64,000 nt of DNA from GCA-958296115 sp965222445 (GTDB taxonomy: Bacteria; Chloroflexota; Dehalococcoidia; Lucifugimonadales; CAJWER01): NCBI GenBank assembly GCA_965222445.1, contig CBDCTY010000002.1:1488001-1552000 (forward strand), written 5' to 3'. Each line of letters begins with the position of its first letter. Positions within the stretch are counted from its first letter, which is position 1. A program made the translations under genes and the position numbers. Shown piece by piece: positions 1-7,116 of the stretch. Under the pieces are notes generated by a model that made no database searches, was not told where the DNA came from, and saw only the letters and a list, made by a program, of their open reading frames with translations.

Positions 1-202
1 GGAGGCGCGGGTCGAGGCCGACATACAGAAGCGGATCGCCCTCTACCACGACGCGGAGCAGATGATCGTCGACGCGGCGCCCTGGGTGCCCATGTGGTTC
101 ACGGGCGACCGCTACGCCCTGGTCAAGGACTACGTCGAAGGCTACGTGATGACGCCGATGATCGTGCCGAAGCTCCGGCAGATCAGGCTCACCGACGAAT
201 AG
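1..202 (+). CDS. C-terminal end of an ABC transporter peptide-binding protein (partial)
   Basis: Only the last 66 codons lie in the window, in the frame starting at base 2 and ending in TAG at 200-202. The visible peptide (for example AAPWVPMWFTGDRYALV, then a tail ending IRLTDE) looks like the C-terminal lobe of family 5 extracellular solute-binding proteins (DppA/OppA type), which bring peptides or other small molecules to membrane permeases outside the cell. Two Dpp-type permease genes follow at 736 and 1673 on the same strand, which fits one transport locus, although a small regulator-like gene and a hairpin lie between. The assignment rests on a short tail and its context. Confidence 0.7.
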   Translation, partial: EARVEADIQKRIALYHDAEQMIVDAAPWVPMWFTGDRYALVKDYVEGYVMTPMIVPKLRQIRLTDE

Positions 203-225
203 CGGCGGCGTGGAATCATGAGTGT

Positions 226-257
226 GGAGGGAGCCTCGAAGGCTTGGGGCTCCCTCC
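226..257 (+). terminator. Strong hairpin after the binding-protein gene
   Basis: A perfect 10-bp stem (GGAGGGAGCC at 226-235, GGCTCCCTCC at 248-257) with a 12-base loop starts 24 bases after the stop codon of the binding-protein gene. No T-run follows, so it is either a terminator of the U-poor type or a processing/stability hairpin. Confidence 0.55.
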
Positions 258-314
258 GCCATCTGGGACCTAGAGTCCGAGCTCGCAAGACTTTGAGGTA
301 GGTGACAGGAGACA

Positions 315-647
315 ATGAGGAACAGCAGGCCGGTAGATAGGGAGGAAGAAGAGTTGATGAACCCTGCGTCCTGGGACGACGACCCGGAGGTCCGACAGCC
401 CGTGAAGAAACCCAGGGCGGTCGTATCCGTGGCTTTTCCGTCAGCGGACTTCGAGCTGGTCGCAGCGAAGGCGCGCGAGAACGGCGTGACCGTATCAGGT
501 TATATCCGCGAGGCAGCCGTGGCCCAAGCAACGAACCCAGTCATTTCTGTGGGCTGGAGTGCCACTCATTCCGTGTTTTCGACTCAGGGCTCCGTGTTTC
601 CAACGACTCTGATAGACGCGCCGGCGGAGATGCACCAGTCAGCATAG
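315..647 (+). CDS. Small ribbon-helix-helix-like protein
   Basis: A 110-residue protein starting at ATG 315 behind an AGGAGA ribosome site; an inner ATG at 357 also has a purine-rich leader. Residues about 32-70 read as a ribbon-helix-helix fold: a basic-hydrophobic strand (RAVVSVAFPS) then two helices ending VSGYIREAAVA. Such proteins are DNA-binding regulators, antitoxins or mobilisation accessory factors. No toxin gene is next to it. The last 40 residues are Ser/Thr/Ala-rich and unrecognised. It sits between the binding protein and the permeases and may regulate them, but nothing in the sequence proves that. Confidence 0.55.
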   Translation: MRNSRPVDREEEELMNPASWDDDPEVRQPVKKPRAVVSVAFPSADFELVAAKARENGVTVSGYIREAAVAQATNPVISVGWSATHSVFSTQGSVFPTTLIDAPAEMHQSA

Positions 648-735
648 TGATTCAGCAGGAGTCGGAGAAGCTCTGCAAGGGGTGGCTACGGGTGACCTAC
701 CGTTTGGGGATCCCTAGGGGGAGTTGCTTCAGAAT

Positions 736-1665
736 ATGTGGAAATACATAGTAAAGCGTCTCCTCTGGCTCCCTGTGCTGCTTCTGGCGGCCTCGTTGAT
801 GACCTTCACGCTGGGCAGATTCGGGCCGGGCGACCCCGTCAGGGTCATTCTGGGCAACCGCTACGACCCGGTGATCGCCGAGCGCATCCGGGCCCAGCTC
901 GGGCTGGACCGCCCCTTCTTCGTCCAGTACGGCGACTACATCTGGAACTTCGTCCAGGGCGACTTCGGCGAGAGCTACAGGTACCGCGGCCAGCCCGTGC
1001 GGGAGCTCATCATCCGCAAGATGTGGGTCTCGGCCCAGCTTGCGATTGCAGCCATGACGATCAGCCTCGGATTCGGCCTGCCCATTGGCTTCTTCATCGC
1101 ACACAGGCAGGGCAGATGGGAGGACCCGGCCGCCGTCACCATTGCCCTGGTGCTCATGTCGGTGCCGGTCATGGTCAGCGTACCGGCTCTACTGTGGACC
1201 TTCTGCCTCAAGCTGAGCTGGGTGCCCTGCTCAGGCTGGGGCGGCTTCTTCGACCTCAGGATCATCGTGCCGGCCATCACGATGGGCGTGCCCGGGATAG
1301 CCGGTCTCACCAGGCTGATGCGGGCCAGCACCCTCGACACACTGGGGCAGGACTTCATACGCACGGCCAAGTCGAAGGGCCTCGCGCAGATGACCGTCAA
1401 CTCCCGCCACGTCTTCCGCAACTCCCTGATACCCATAGTCACCATACTGGCGTTCTCGCTGGCGGGCCTCATCAGCGGGGCCTTCATTACCGAGACGATC
1501 ATGGGCATACCGGGCATAGGGCGGTTCGCCGTCGAGTCGGTGTTCAACCGGGACTACCCGGTCATTATGGCGGTCACGCTGATCGGGTCTGGAGCGTTCG
1601 TGCTCGCCAACCTGCTTGCCGACGTGACGTACGCCTTCATCGACCCGCGGATACGGTACCAGTAG
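736..1665 (+). CDS. DppB-type ABC transporter permease
   Basis: A 309-residue integral membrane permease of the binding-protein-dependent dipeptide/nickel (DppB) family, which forms half of the inner-membrane channel for peptides or related solutes. The N-terminus MWKYIVKRLLWLPVLLL is the typical first membrane segment. The cytoplasmic EAA loop is visible (FIRTAKSKGLAQMTV, near residue 210), and the C-terminus ends in the usual YAFIDPRIRYQ. ATG 736 is preferred over an upstream TTG at 724 because it opens on the conserved first helix; GGGGGA lies 14 bases before it. The gene is followed 7 bases later by the partner permease. No ATPase gene is present here. Confidence 0.88.
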   Translation: MWKYIVKRLLWLPVLLLAASLMTFTLGRFGPGDPVRVILGNRYDPVIAERIRAQLGLDRPFFVQYGDYIWNFVQGDFGESYRYRGQPVRELIIRKMWVSAQLAIAAMTISLGFGLPIGFFIAHRQGRWEDPAAVTIALVLMSVPVMVSVPALLWTFCLKLSWVPCSGWGGFFDLRIIVPAITMGVPGIAGLTRLMRASTLDTLGQDFIRTAKSKGLAQMTVNSRHVFRNSLIPIVTILAFSLAGLISGAFITETIMGIPGIGRFAVESVFNRDYPVIMAVTLIGSGAFVLANLLADVTYAFIDPRIRYQ

Positions 1666-1672
1666 GCGGCCC

Positions 1673-2683
1673 GTGGCAGTCCAGGAGCTTGCGGCCGTAG
1701 CCGAGGAGCAGCAGACCAAGCGCAGCAGGGGGCACCTGGCGCGCGCGATGGCCCGCCTGGTGCGCAAGAAGATCGCCGTCACGTGCATCGTGGTGCTGGC
1801 GGTCGTCTACTTCACCGGCATCTTCGCCGCGTGGGTGTCGCCCTACGACTACACCGCGCAGGACTACACGGTCATCCGCAAGGCCCCCAGCTACGTCCTC
1901 GACCAGGGGCCCGTCGCCTTCTGGAAGGAGTCCCACTTCGCCGGGACGGACAGGGCCGGCCGCGACGTCTTCACCAGGGTGCTGTGGGGAATCCAGAACA
2001 CCGTGATTCTCACGCTCGTCGCCATGCTCACGGGCGGCCTGCTGATCGGTGTGAGCTTAGGGCTCATCGCCGGCTACTACGGCAAGAAGACCGACTCCGT
2101 CATCATGCGTACCGGCGAGGTCTTCGCCTCCTTCCCCGACATCTTCCTGGTCATCATCATCGCGGCGACGCTGCGGCCCCGCATTCTCGATTGGGTCAGG
2201 GCCCTGGAGGACAGGTTCGACTTCCTCGACGGCATCGTCCGGGTAGGCGTGGTCGACTACTTCGTCGTGTCCATCGCCCTCGTCGGCTTCGGCTGGATCG
2301 GGATGGCGCGCCTCGTACGCGGTCAGATCCTCTACCTGAAGGAGACCCAGTACATCGAGGCCGCGAAGGCGAGCGGCGCTTCGACTGCCAGGGTACTCTT
2401 CAGGCACCTGCTGCCCAACGCCATCGCCCCCATAGTGGTCACGGTCAGCGCGGGCATGGGGTCCTACGTGGGGACTGAGATCATCCTGAGCTGGCTGGGT
2501 CTTGGCATTCAGCCGCCCAGGCCCAGCCTGGGCACGATGCTGCTGCAGGGCGGTCACATCAGCGTCATCCGCGAGGAGCCGTGGATGCTGCTGGCCCCCG
2601 GAGCCGCCGCCTGGCTGCTCATCCTGTGCTGGAACCTCCTCGGAGACTCCCTCAACGACGTGCTGAACCCCAGGACCAGGTAG
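1673..2683 (+). CDS. DppC-type ABC transporter permease
   Basis: A 336-residue DppC-family permease, partner of the upstream DppB-like protein, with a GTG start 7 bases after that gene. It has a cytoplasmic N-terminus, a first membrane helix (KKIAVTCIVVLAVVYFTGIFA), the FAGTDRAGRDVFTRVLWG segment characteristic of DppC, an EAA loop (YIEAAKASGASTARVLFRHLLPN) and a C-terminus ending LGDSLNDVLNPRTR. It probably makes a heterodimeric channel fed by the binding protein at the left edge. The ATPases usually encoded with such systems (DppD/DppF) are absent, so they must be shared or encoded elsewhere. Confidence 0.9.
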   Translation: MAVQELAAVAEEQQTKRSRGHLARAMARLVRKKIAVTCIVVLAVVYFTGIFAAWVSPYDYTAQDYTVIRKAPSYVLDQGPVAFWKESHFAGTDRAGRDVFTRVLWGIQNTVILTLVAMLTGGLLIGVSLGLIAGYYGKKTDSVIMRTGEVFASFPDIFLVIIIAATLRPRILDWVRALEDRFDFLDGIVRVGVVDYFVVSIALVGFGWIGMARLVRGQILYLKETQYIEAAKASGASTARVLFRHLLPNAIAPIVVTVSAGMGSYVGTEIILSWLGLGIQPPRPSLGTMLLQGGHISVIREEPWMLLAPGAAAWLLILCWNLLGDSLNDVLNPRTR

Positions 2684-2751
2684 CCGTTAGGGTATACTGT
2701 TCGCACTCGATCTCTAATCCCTAGCGCCAATCCGGCGCCCGGACGACAGCC

Positions 2752-3672
2752 GTGCCTATCCCTCAAGACCACCTCGACTTCATAGCGTCCTATCCTCCGC
2801 TGTCCGCAATCGGCAACACGCCGACAGTGAGGCTCGATCTGCCCCTGGACCTCGGGGGCGCCGAGGTATTTGCCAAGTGCGAACAGCTGAACCCCGGCGG
2901 CTCCATCAAGGACCGTCCCGTGCTCAGGATGCTGGTCGACGCCATCCTCACCGGCAGGCTCACCAAGGGTAAGGTGATCCTCGACGCCACGTCAGGCAAC
3001 GCGGGCATCGCCTACGCCATGATCGGCGCCGTCCTGGGATACGCTGTCGAGCTCGTCATGCCGGAGAATGCCAGCGAGGAGCGCAAGAAGCGCCTGCTGG
3101 CCCACGGAGCAACTCTCACCTTCACCGACCCCATGCTCGGCTACGACGAGACGCTCTACGAGGTGAAGCGCCGCTACGAGGCCGACCGGGGCAGGTACTT
3201 CTACTGCGATCAGTACTCTAACCCCAACAACCCGCAGGCCCACTACGAGACGACCGCCGAGGAGATACTCCGGCAGGTCGACGGCATCACCCACTTCGTC
3301 GCGGGCGTCGGCACGGGCGGCACCATCAGCGGCGTTGGCCGGCGCCTCAAGGAGCATGACCCCAACATCGAGGTCGTCGGCATCAACTTTGACGAGTGGC
3401 CCGGCGTGGAGGGACTCAAGCCGCTGGGACAGGGGCATATCGTGCCCGACACCTTCGACGAGGAGATCGTCGACCGGATGGTCCGAATCGAGGTGGACGA
3501 TGGCTATAGGATGTCAGCCCTGCTGGCCTCGAAAGGCATCTTCGGAGGCCAGTCCTCGGGCGCCTACATCCAGGGGGCGTACCTCACGGCGAAAGAGGCC
3601 CCCAGCGGCCGCATCGTCACCATCATCAACGACATAGGCGAGCGCTACTTCAGCACGAACCTGTGGGGCTAG
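2752..3672 (+). CDS. Cysteine synthase / cystathionine beta-synthase family PLP enzyme
   Basis: A 306-residue fold-type II pyridoxal-phosphate enzyme of the CysK/CysM family. Members replace the acetyl or phosphate group of an activated serine with sulfide, or carry out related beta-replacement reactions, in the cytoplasm. Visible: the Schiff-base lysine in NPGGSIKDRP (about residue 51), the substrate loop TSGNAG, the phosphate-binding GTGGT and the C-terminal GGQSSGA. The GTG at 2752 is used. A TATACT sequence at about 2694 could be the -10 box of its own promoter, with no clear -35. The exact substrate cannot be read from the sequence. Confidence 0.88.
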   Translation: MPIPQDHLDFIASYPPLSAIGNTPTVRLDLPLDLGGAEVFAKCEQLNPGGSIKDRPVLRMLVDAILTGRLTKGKVILDATSGNAGIAYAMIGAVLGYAVELVMPENASEERKKRLLAHGATLTFTDPMLGYDETLYEVKRRYEADRGRYFYCDQYSNPNNPQAHYETTAEEILRQVDGITHFVAGVGTGGTISGVGRRLKEHDPNIEVVGINFDEWPGVEGLKPLGQGHIVPDTFDEEIVDRMVRIEVDDGYRMSALLASKGIFGGQSSGAYIQGAYLTAKEAPSGRIVTIINDIGERYFSTNLWG

Positions 3673-3695
3673 GCCTGGAACACGGGAGACCAGCC

Positions 3696-3920
3696 ATGAC
3701 CAACAACAACCACGACCCGATCGAGTTGGGAGACGACCTGTACGAGCGGTACGGCAAGCCTCTCGAGTCCGAGCACTGGGGTAAGTTCGTAGCCATATCT
3801 CCCAGGGGCGAGACCCTCCTCGGCACGGACATGGACGAAGTGTTTCTCCGCGCGTTAGATGAGACGGGAAGAGGCTTCTTCCTGTTCAAAGTAGGAGAAA
3901 AGGCGGCGGGAAGGTTGTGA
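3696..3920 (+). CDS. Small DUF5678-like protein
   Basis: A 74-residue protein starting at ATG 3696 behind GGGAGA. The middle (EHWGKFVAISPRGETLLGTDMDEVFLRALDE) resembles the short DUF5678 type, a one-domain protein of unknown function often encoded just before a retropepsin-like gene. That is the case here: its TGA overlaps the GTG of the next reading frame (GTGA at 3917-3920), which suggests translational coupling. The downstream gene is interrupted by a repeat, so this may now be an orphan. The family name is from memory of its pattern and was not checked. Confidence 0.6.
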   Translation: MTNNNHDPIELGDDLYERYGKPLESEHWGKFVAISPRGETLLGTDMDEVFLRALDETGRGFFLFKVGEKAAGRL

Positions 3921-4376
3921 CAAGCCAGAACGTAGTAATACCAATTCATTTTGAGCGCGCCGTAAAGCCGTCATTCCCGCGAAGGCGGGAACCCACTCCC
4001 TGGCCGCACATATACGGCGGCATCACGGTAACTTGGTATAAGCTCGCGCTTCCCCTACCTGCCCATCCGGGTGACGGTGGGTGGCATGACCTACGATGGC
4101 GAAGCGCTGCTCGATACTGGCTTTGGCGGCGGCGTCATGCTGCCCAGCCGTTTCTTGCCCGATGAGGACCCTGACTTCGGGTACATAGATTGGATTATGG
4201 CGGACCATAGCACCCTTCGTGCGCCGTCCTACAAGGGCACCGTAGAGGTCGATGGATTTCAGCCATTTCAGACCAGTGTTGCATCGCTGGGCGAAACGGT
4301 TCTCGTCGGCGTACAGGTCATACGCCGCTTCTACGTGCTTCTCGACCATGGCGAGCGTGTTGTCGTTAGCCAGTAG
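3917..4376 (+). pseudogene. Retropepsin-like (clan AA) aspartic protease gene interrupted by a repeat
   Basis: The body (4041-4376) encodes SSRFPYLPIRVTVGG followed by the aspartic-protease motif LLDTGFGGG and the rest of a small retropepsin-like domain, ending RFYVLLDHGERVVVSQ. A coupled GTG at 3917 begins a peptide VTSQNVV but runs straight into the 102-bp repeat at 3938-4039. The two pieces are in different frames, and simple removal of the repeat does not rejoin them, so a small indel must also have occurred, or translation restarts at GTG 4062 or 4071. If it restarts, the first strand before the catalytic DTG is short. Such proteins are predicted proteases of unknown substrate, often paired with a DUF5678-like gene. 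Confidence 0.6.
3938..4039 (+). repeat. 102-bp ATACCAA-ended repeat, copy 1
   Basis: One of eight copies of a short MITE-like element. It begins ATACCAATTCATTTTGAG, has a central TTCCCGC/GCGGGAA hairpin, and ends CGGTAACTTGGTAT. The ends are short imperfect inverted repeats that include a TA next to CCAA/TTGG. It carries no gene. This copy lies inside the aspartic-protease reading frame. Confidence 0.92.
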
Positions 4377-4748
4377 CTTGCGGCCTAGCCCCGTGCTCAT
4401 AGGATTGCATGTACTGCCCTGTGAACAGGAACTGATTGGCGTAGCCGGCGTACCGTCCGAAGCGGTCTTGGGCCCACATAACCAAGTCCTCGCCAAAGGG
4501 CCGTTCCTGCGGCGGGAAATAACGTTCCGTTGCTCTCTCCACCCACCTGTCCACGGGGAACGCCTCCGTCTTGTCCAGCGCAAAGAGGCAGATGCAGTCG
4601 GCAATCTTGGGACCAATGCCGCGACACCCCATCAGTCGCCGTTTGGCCTCGGTATATGACACGTCCGGGTGCGACAGTTGGCACAAGTCCAGTTTGCCGC
4701 CGCGTATCCTCTCGGCGGCGGCGATTATCTTGTTGTGGCGGTTGAGGC
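4366..4748 (-). pseudogene. 8-oxoguanine DNA glycosylase, C-terminal half (split by IS)
   Basis: On the minus strand from 4748 down, the frame reads LNRHNKIIAAAERIRGGKLDL followed by the helix-hairpin-helix and catalytic region RRLMGCRGIGPKIADCICLFALDK...FPVDRW. This matches the OGG1-type glycosylase core, with the Lys of GPKIADC and the Asp of FPVD in the positions used for base excision and beta-lyase chemistry. It is the missing second half of the gene at 6470-6967, separated by the IS1380-family element. A short protein could start at TTG 4686, but it would lack the N-terminal domain and is unlikely to work alone. Confidence 0.85.
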
Positions 4749-5018
4749 CTTAGCCCGAATCCACCGATGGACGGCGCGAGGGCAGCGGAAAGGGGTAAGT
4801 GAGTTACAGGCGCGATGATCCGGGCTCGAATTCGGGTAGACGGGAGGTTGGCGGGCGGTCTGCAACCGCTTTTGGGGGCACCGATGGCGGCCTGCAGTGG
4901 CTGTGGCGAGCGGGATGGCGGGATAGGACGCGGCAAGAGGCGCTCGCGGGCCTGGATGGCGCGAGTTGGCGGGGACGTTCAGTTGGCCGGATGACGGGTC
5001 AGTGGCAGAAGGGCGCCG

Positions 5019-6344
5019 TCAGGCTGGGAGTGGAATGGCTCGCAGCCGGGCCAGGGCACTGCTGAACTGGGTTTCCCAGGGCCAGCGCTGGGGGAGATGC
5101 AAAGTGAGCCGGCGCGCCGAGCGAGTGAGCCGTCCCGCTAGGGCGAAGAACCGCCGCCGGAGGGTCTTGGTGGTCACCACCTGCTCACCCAGACCGATCC
5201 GTGCGGTCCAGCGAGCGAGGTTGTGCGCCAGCACCTGTATCGCCAGCCAGGCGCCGTTGGCGGCGAAGCGGCCCGAGGGCATGTGGTTCAGTCCGACGCC
5301 GTACTTGAGGTCTCGAATGGCATTCTCGATCTCGGCGTGGCGGCGATGGGCGGCCTCCAGTTCGAGCATCTCCCCATCGTGGTCGGTGATGAAGCCGTGA
5401 TAGCTGTAGCTGGCGAAGAGGGCCAACTGGGAACCCGGCGTGGGCTTCACTCGCCGCACGATGAGCCGCACCGGCGCGGCGCCGGGCTCACTCTCAAAGG
5501 GAGTGTAGGTGGTCTCGGCCACGTCGGCGGCGCCGTCCATCCAGTAGGGGATGGGCGTCCAGTCCGCCTCGGGTATGGCTTCAATGAGGTTGCGCAGGCT
5601 GGCACGCTGGCGGATGGTGATGGAGAAGCGGACCTTCGTCTTGCGGCAGACGGATACCACGCTATGAGCGTAGAAGCCGCTGTCGGCCCGCACCGTGAGT
5701 TGTCCCCTGGCTCCAGCGTAGCGCACCCGCCCCACCGTCTCCCGCAGGAAGTGGGCGGCGCCGCGGGCGGTGTTGGCGCGGCCCTCGCGCAGACGGGACA
5801 TCAGCACCTCGCCGGTACCGGCGGCGACAGCCAGCAGCGGGTGATAGCCCCGCTGGCCGGTATAACCATGGTGTCGCGCCCCCTCCTTGTCCAGTCCGTA
5901 GGTCTCACAAATGGTGGAATCGAGGTCGATGGTGAACGGCGCATCGCCGGGTCCGGCGCCGTCGGCCCATGCCCGTGCCAGCAACTCCCGGCTCACCCGG
6001 TCGAGTTGACGGACGTGGCCCCACTGGAAGCTGCGCAGGAAAGTGCCCAGGGTGGATGGTGCCTTGACCACGCAGTCGAGAACACCGGCCGTCCCACCGG
6101 CGCGCAGCGCATCGGCGTCGTCGATGCAGTCGCCGCCGGCCAGCGCGGAGGCGACCAGCGTCATTATCTTGTCGCCGGTGTTGGCCCGGCCCGGCGCATT
6201 GCCCAGTTCCAGACGCTGCTGTACCAGTTGGGAAAGGCCGAGGTGCAGGGCCAAGGTGGCTGGAAGGAGCAGGCCGCCGTTGGCCACCAAACGGAGGTCG
6301 TCGAAGGCGATTTGGATGCGGTCGAGGTGGTTGCGTGATAGCAT
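5019..6344 (-). CDS. IS1380-family transposase
   Basis: A 441-residue DDE transposase that cuts and joins the ends of its own element. The protein has the IS1380 pattern: an N-terminal region with LLLPATLALHLGL and NAPGRANTGDKIMTLV, the first acidic motif TIDLDSTICETYG near residue 140, the second near RADSGFYAH, and a C-terminal part with AHRRHAEIENAIRDLKYG that supplies the final Glu. Length fits the family and no frameshift is present. ATG 6344 follows AAGGAG. The start region is overlapped by an inverted repeat that can hide this ribosome site. Confidence 0.93.
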   Translation of the reverse strand: MLSRNHLDRIQIAFDDLRLVANGGLLLPATLALHLGLSQLVQQRLELGNAPGRANTGDKIMTLVASALAGGDCIDDADALRAGGTAGVLDCVVKAPSTLGTFLRSFQWGHVRQLDRVSRELLARAWADGAGPGDAPFTIDLDSTICETYGLDKEGARHHGYTGQRGYHPLLAVAAGTGEVLMSRLREGRANTARGAAHFLRETVGRVRYAGARGQLTVRADSGFYAHSVVSVCRKTKVRFSITIRQRASLRNLIEAIPEADWTPIPYWMDGAADVAETTYTPFESEPGAAPVRLIVRRVKPTPGSQLALFASYSYHGFITDHDGEMLELEAAHRRHAEIENAIRDLKYGVGLNHMPSGRFAANGAWLAIQVLAHNLARWTARIGLGEQVVTTKTLRRRFFALAGRLTRSARRLTLHLPQRWPWETQFSSALARLRAIPLPA

Positions 6345-6349
6345 CTGTT

Positions 6350-6415
6350 GGGTGCTCCTTTTCCGGGGTCGGTTTGCTGCTACAAAACCATTATCCCAGA
6401 TTCAGAGGAGCACCC
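6350..6415 (-). promoter_or_regulatory. Transposase promoter with ribosome-site-masking inverted repeat
   Basis: Upstream of the transposase, GGGTGCTCCT and AGGAGCACCC form a 10-bp inverted repeat (6350-6359 and 6406-6415). The proximal arm contains the AAGGAGCACCC ribosome-binding site. A GATAAT -10-like box (minus strand, 6395-6390) lies between the arms; no strong -35 is seen. Transcripts begun at this promoter would lack the distal arm, whereas read-through from outside would carry both arms and mask the site. Confidence 0.5.
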
Positions 6416-6469
6416 TTTCACCTTTTCAGCAGACCTTTAATTCCCACTCCTTCGGTGGATTCGGGCTAA

Positions 6470-6967
6470 GCTCAAACTCTCAAGTCGGCCTACACCGGCC
6501 TCGATCACCATATCCGGCGTGGGAAATGTATGGCGTACCTCGCCCTCCAGCTCTACCGGCTTCCCGAGCTCCTCTGCGATCTTCTCCACAATGCTGCTGA
6601 TGCGGCCGACACTGTTGGTGGCCGAGCAGATGTAGGCGACCATGCACTCCCAGGGGTCCGGTTGCCGCAGGATGCGCAGCCCCTGATACTTCTTCACCAG
6701 CCTGGCGACCCTGCCGTCGATTGAGGAGATGTCGGCGTAAATGGCGTCAATATCGTCGTCTAGCCGGAAGTATGAAGTCAGCAGGCCGGACAGGTCGGAG
6801 TGGGCCCGGTACTCCAATTTGCGGCCCTCTTGGCGGATGTGAATCAGGTTCCCACGCAGTACGCCGGAGTGCCAGCCGCCACCCATCTTGCGCCAGCGGA
6901 AATCCTGTCCCATGTGCAGGCACATGTCCAGATCGAAGGACTGGTCGATGATGAGTTCCCGCTCCAT
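6470..6967 (-). pseudogene. 8-oxoguanine DNA glycosylase, N-terminal half (split by IS)
   Basis: Starts at ATG 6967 (MERELIIDQSFDLDMCLHMGQDFRW) and carries the N-terminal domain of an OGG1/AlkA-type glycosylase, including QDFRWRK and DPWECMVAYICSATNSVGRI, the region before the helix-hairpin-helix. The frame reaches GRLESLS and then enters the IS end, where it stops after 11 foreign residues. The catalytic Lys and Asp are in the separated piece at 4366-4748. The intact enzyme removes oxidised guanine from DNA. Without another copy elsewhere the cell would lack this activity. Confidence 0.87.
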
Positions 6968-7116
6968 CGCATCTGCTCCTGAGAGGCTGTGCAGTTAGGC
7001 CGGCGTCCTCTGACCCATGTAGTGTCGGCCAGCAGCCGTTTCGGAGGGAGTCGCCCTTAGGGGATGCCCCCAAAGAAGCAGTGGTCGGCTTGCCCAGGAA
7101 ATGGAGCGGCCGTGGG

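Larger units (their letters stand above)
4749..6469 (-). mobile_element. IS1380-family insertion sequence
   Basis: About 1.72 kb bounded by near-perfect 19-bp inverted repeats: CTTAGCCCGAATCCACCGA at 4749-4767 and its reverse complement at 6452-6470. It holds one transposase gene and about 250 bases of non-coding DNA on the left. It is inserted in an OGG-type glycosylase gene. No clear 4-bp target duplication is seen; a GC dinucleotide is shared at the two junctions (4747-4748 and 6470-6471), and joining on it restores the glycosylase frame. The intact transposase and ends suggest a recent, possibly active copy. Confidence 0.9.

Noticed and set aside
3917..4165. An 82-residue protein beginning VTSQNVVIPIHFERAVKPSF.
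   Set aside because: Most of it is the translated 102-bp repeat; only the first seven codons belong to the interrupted gene.
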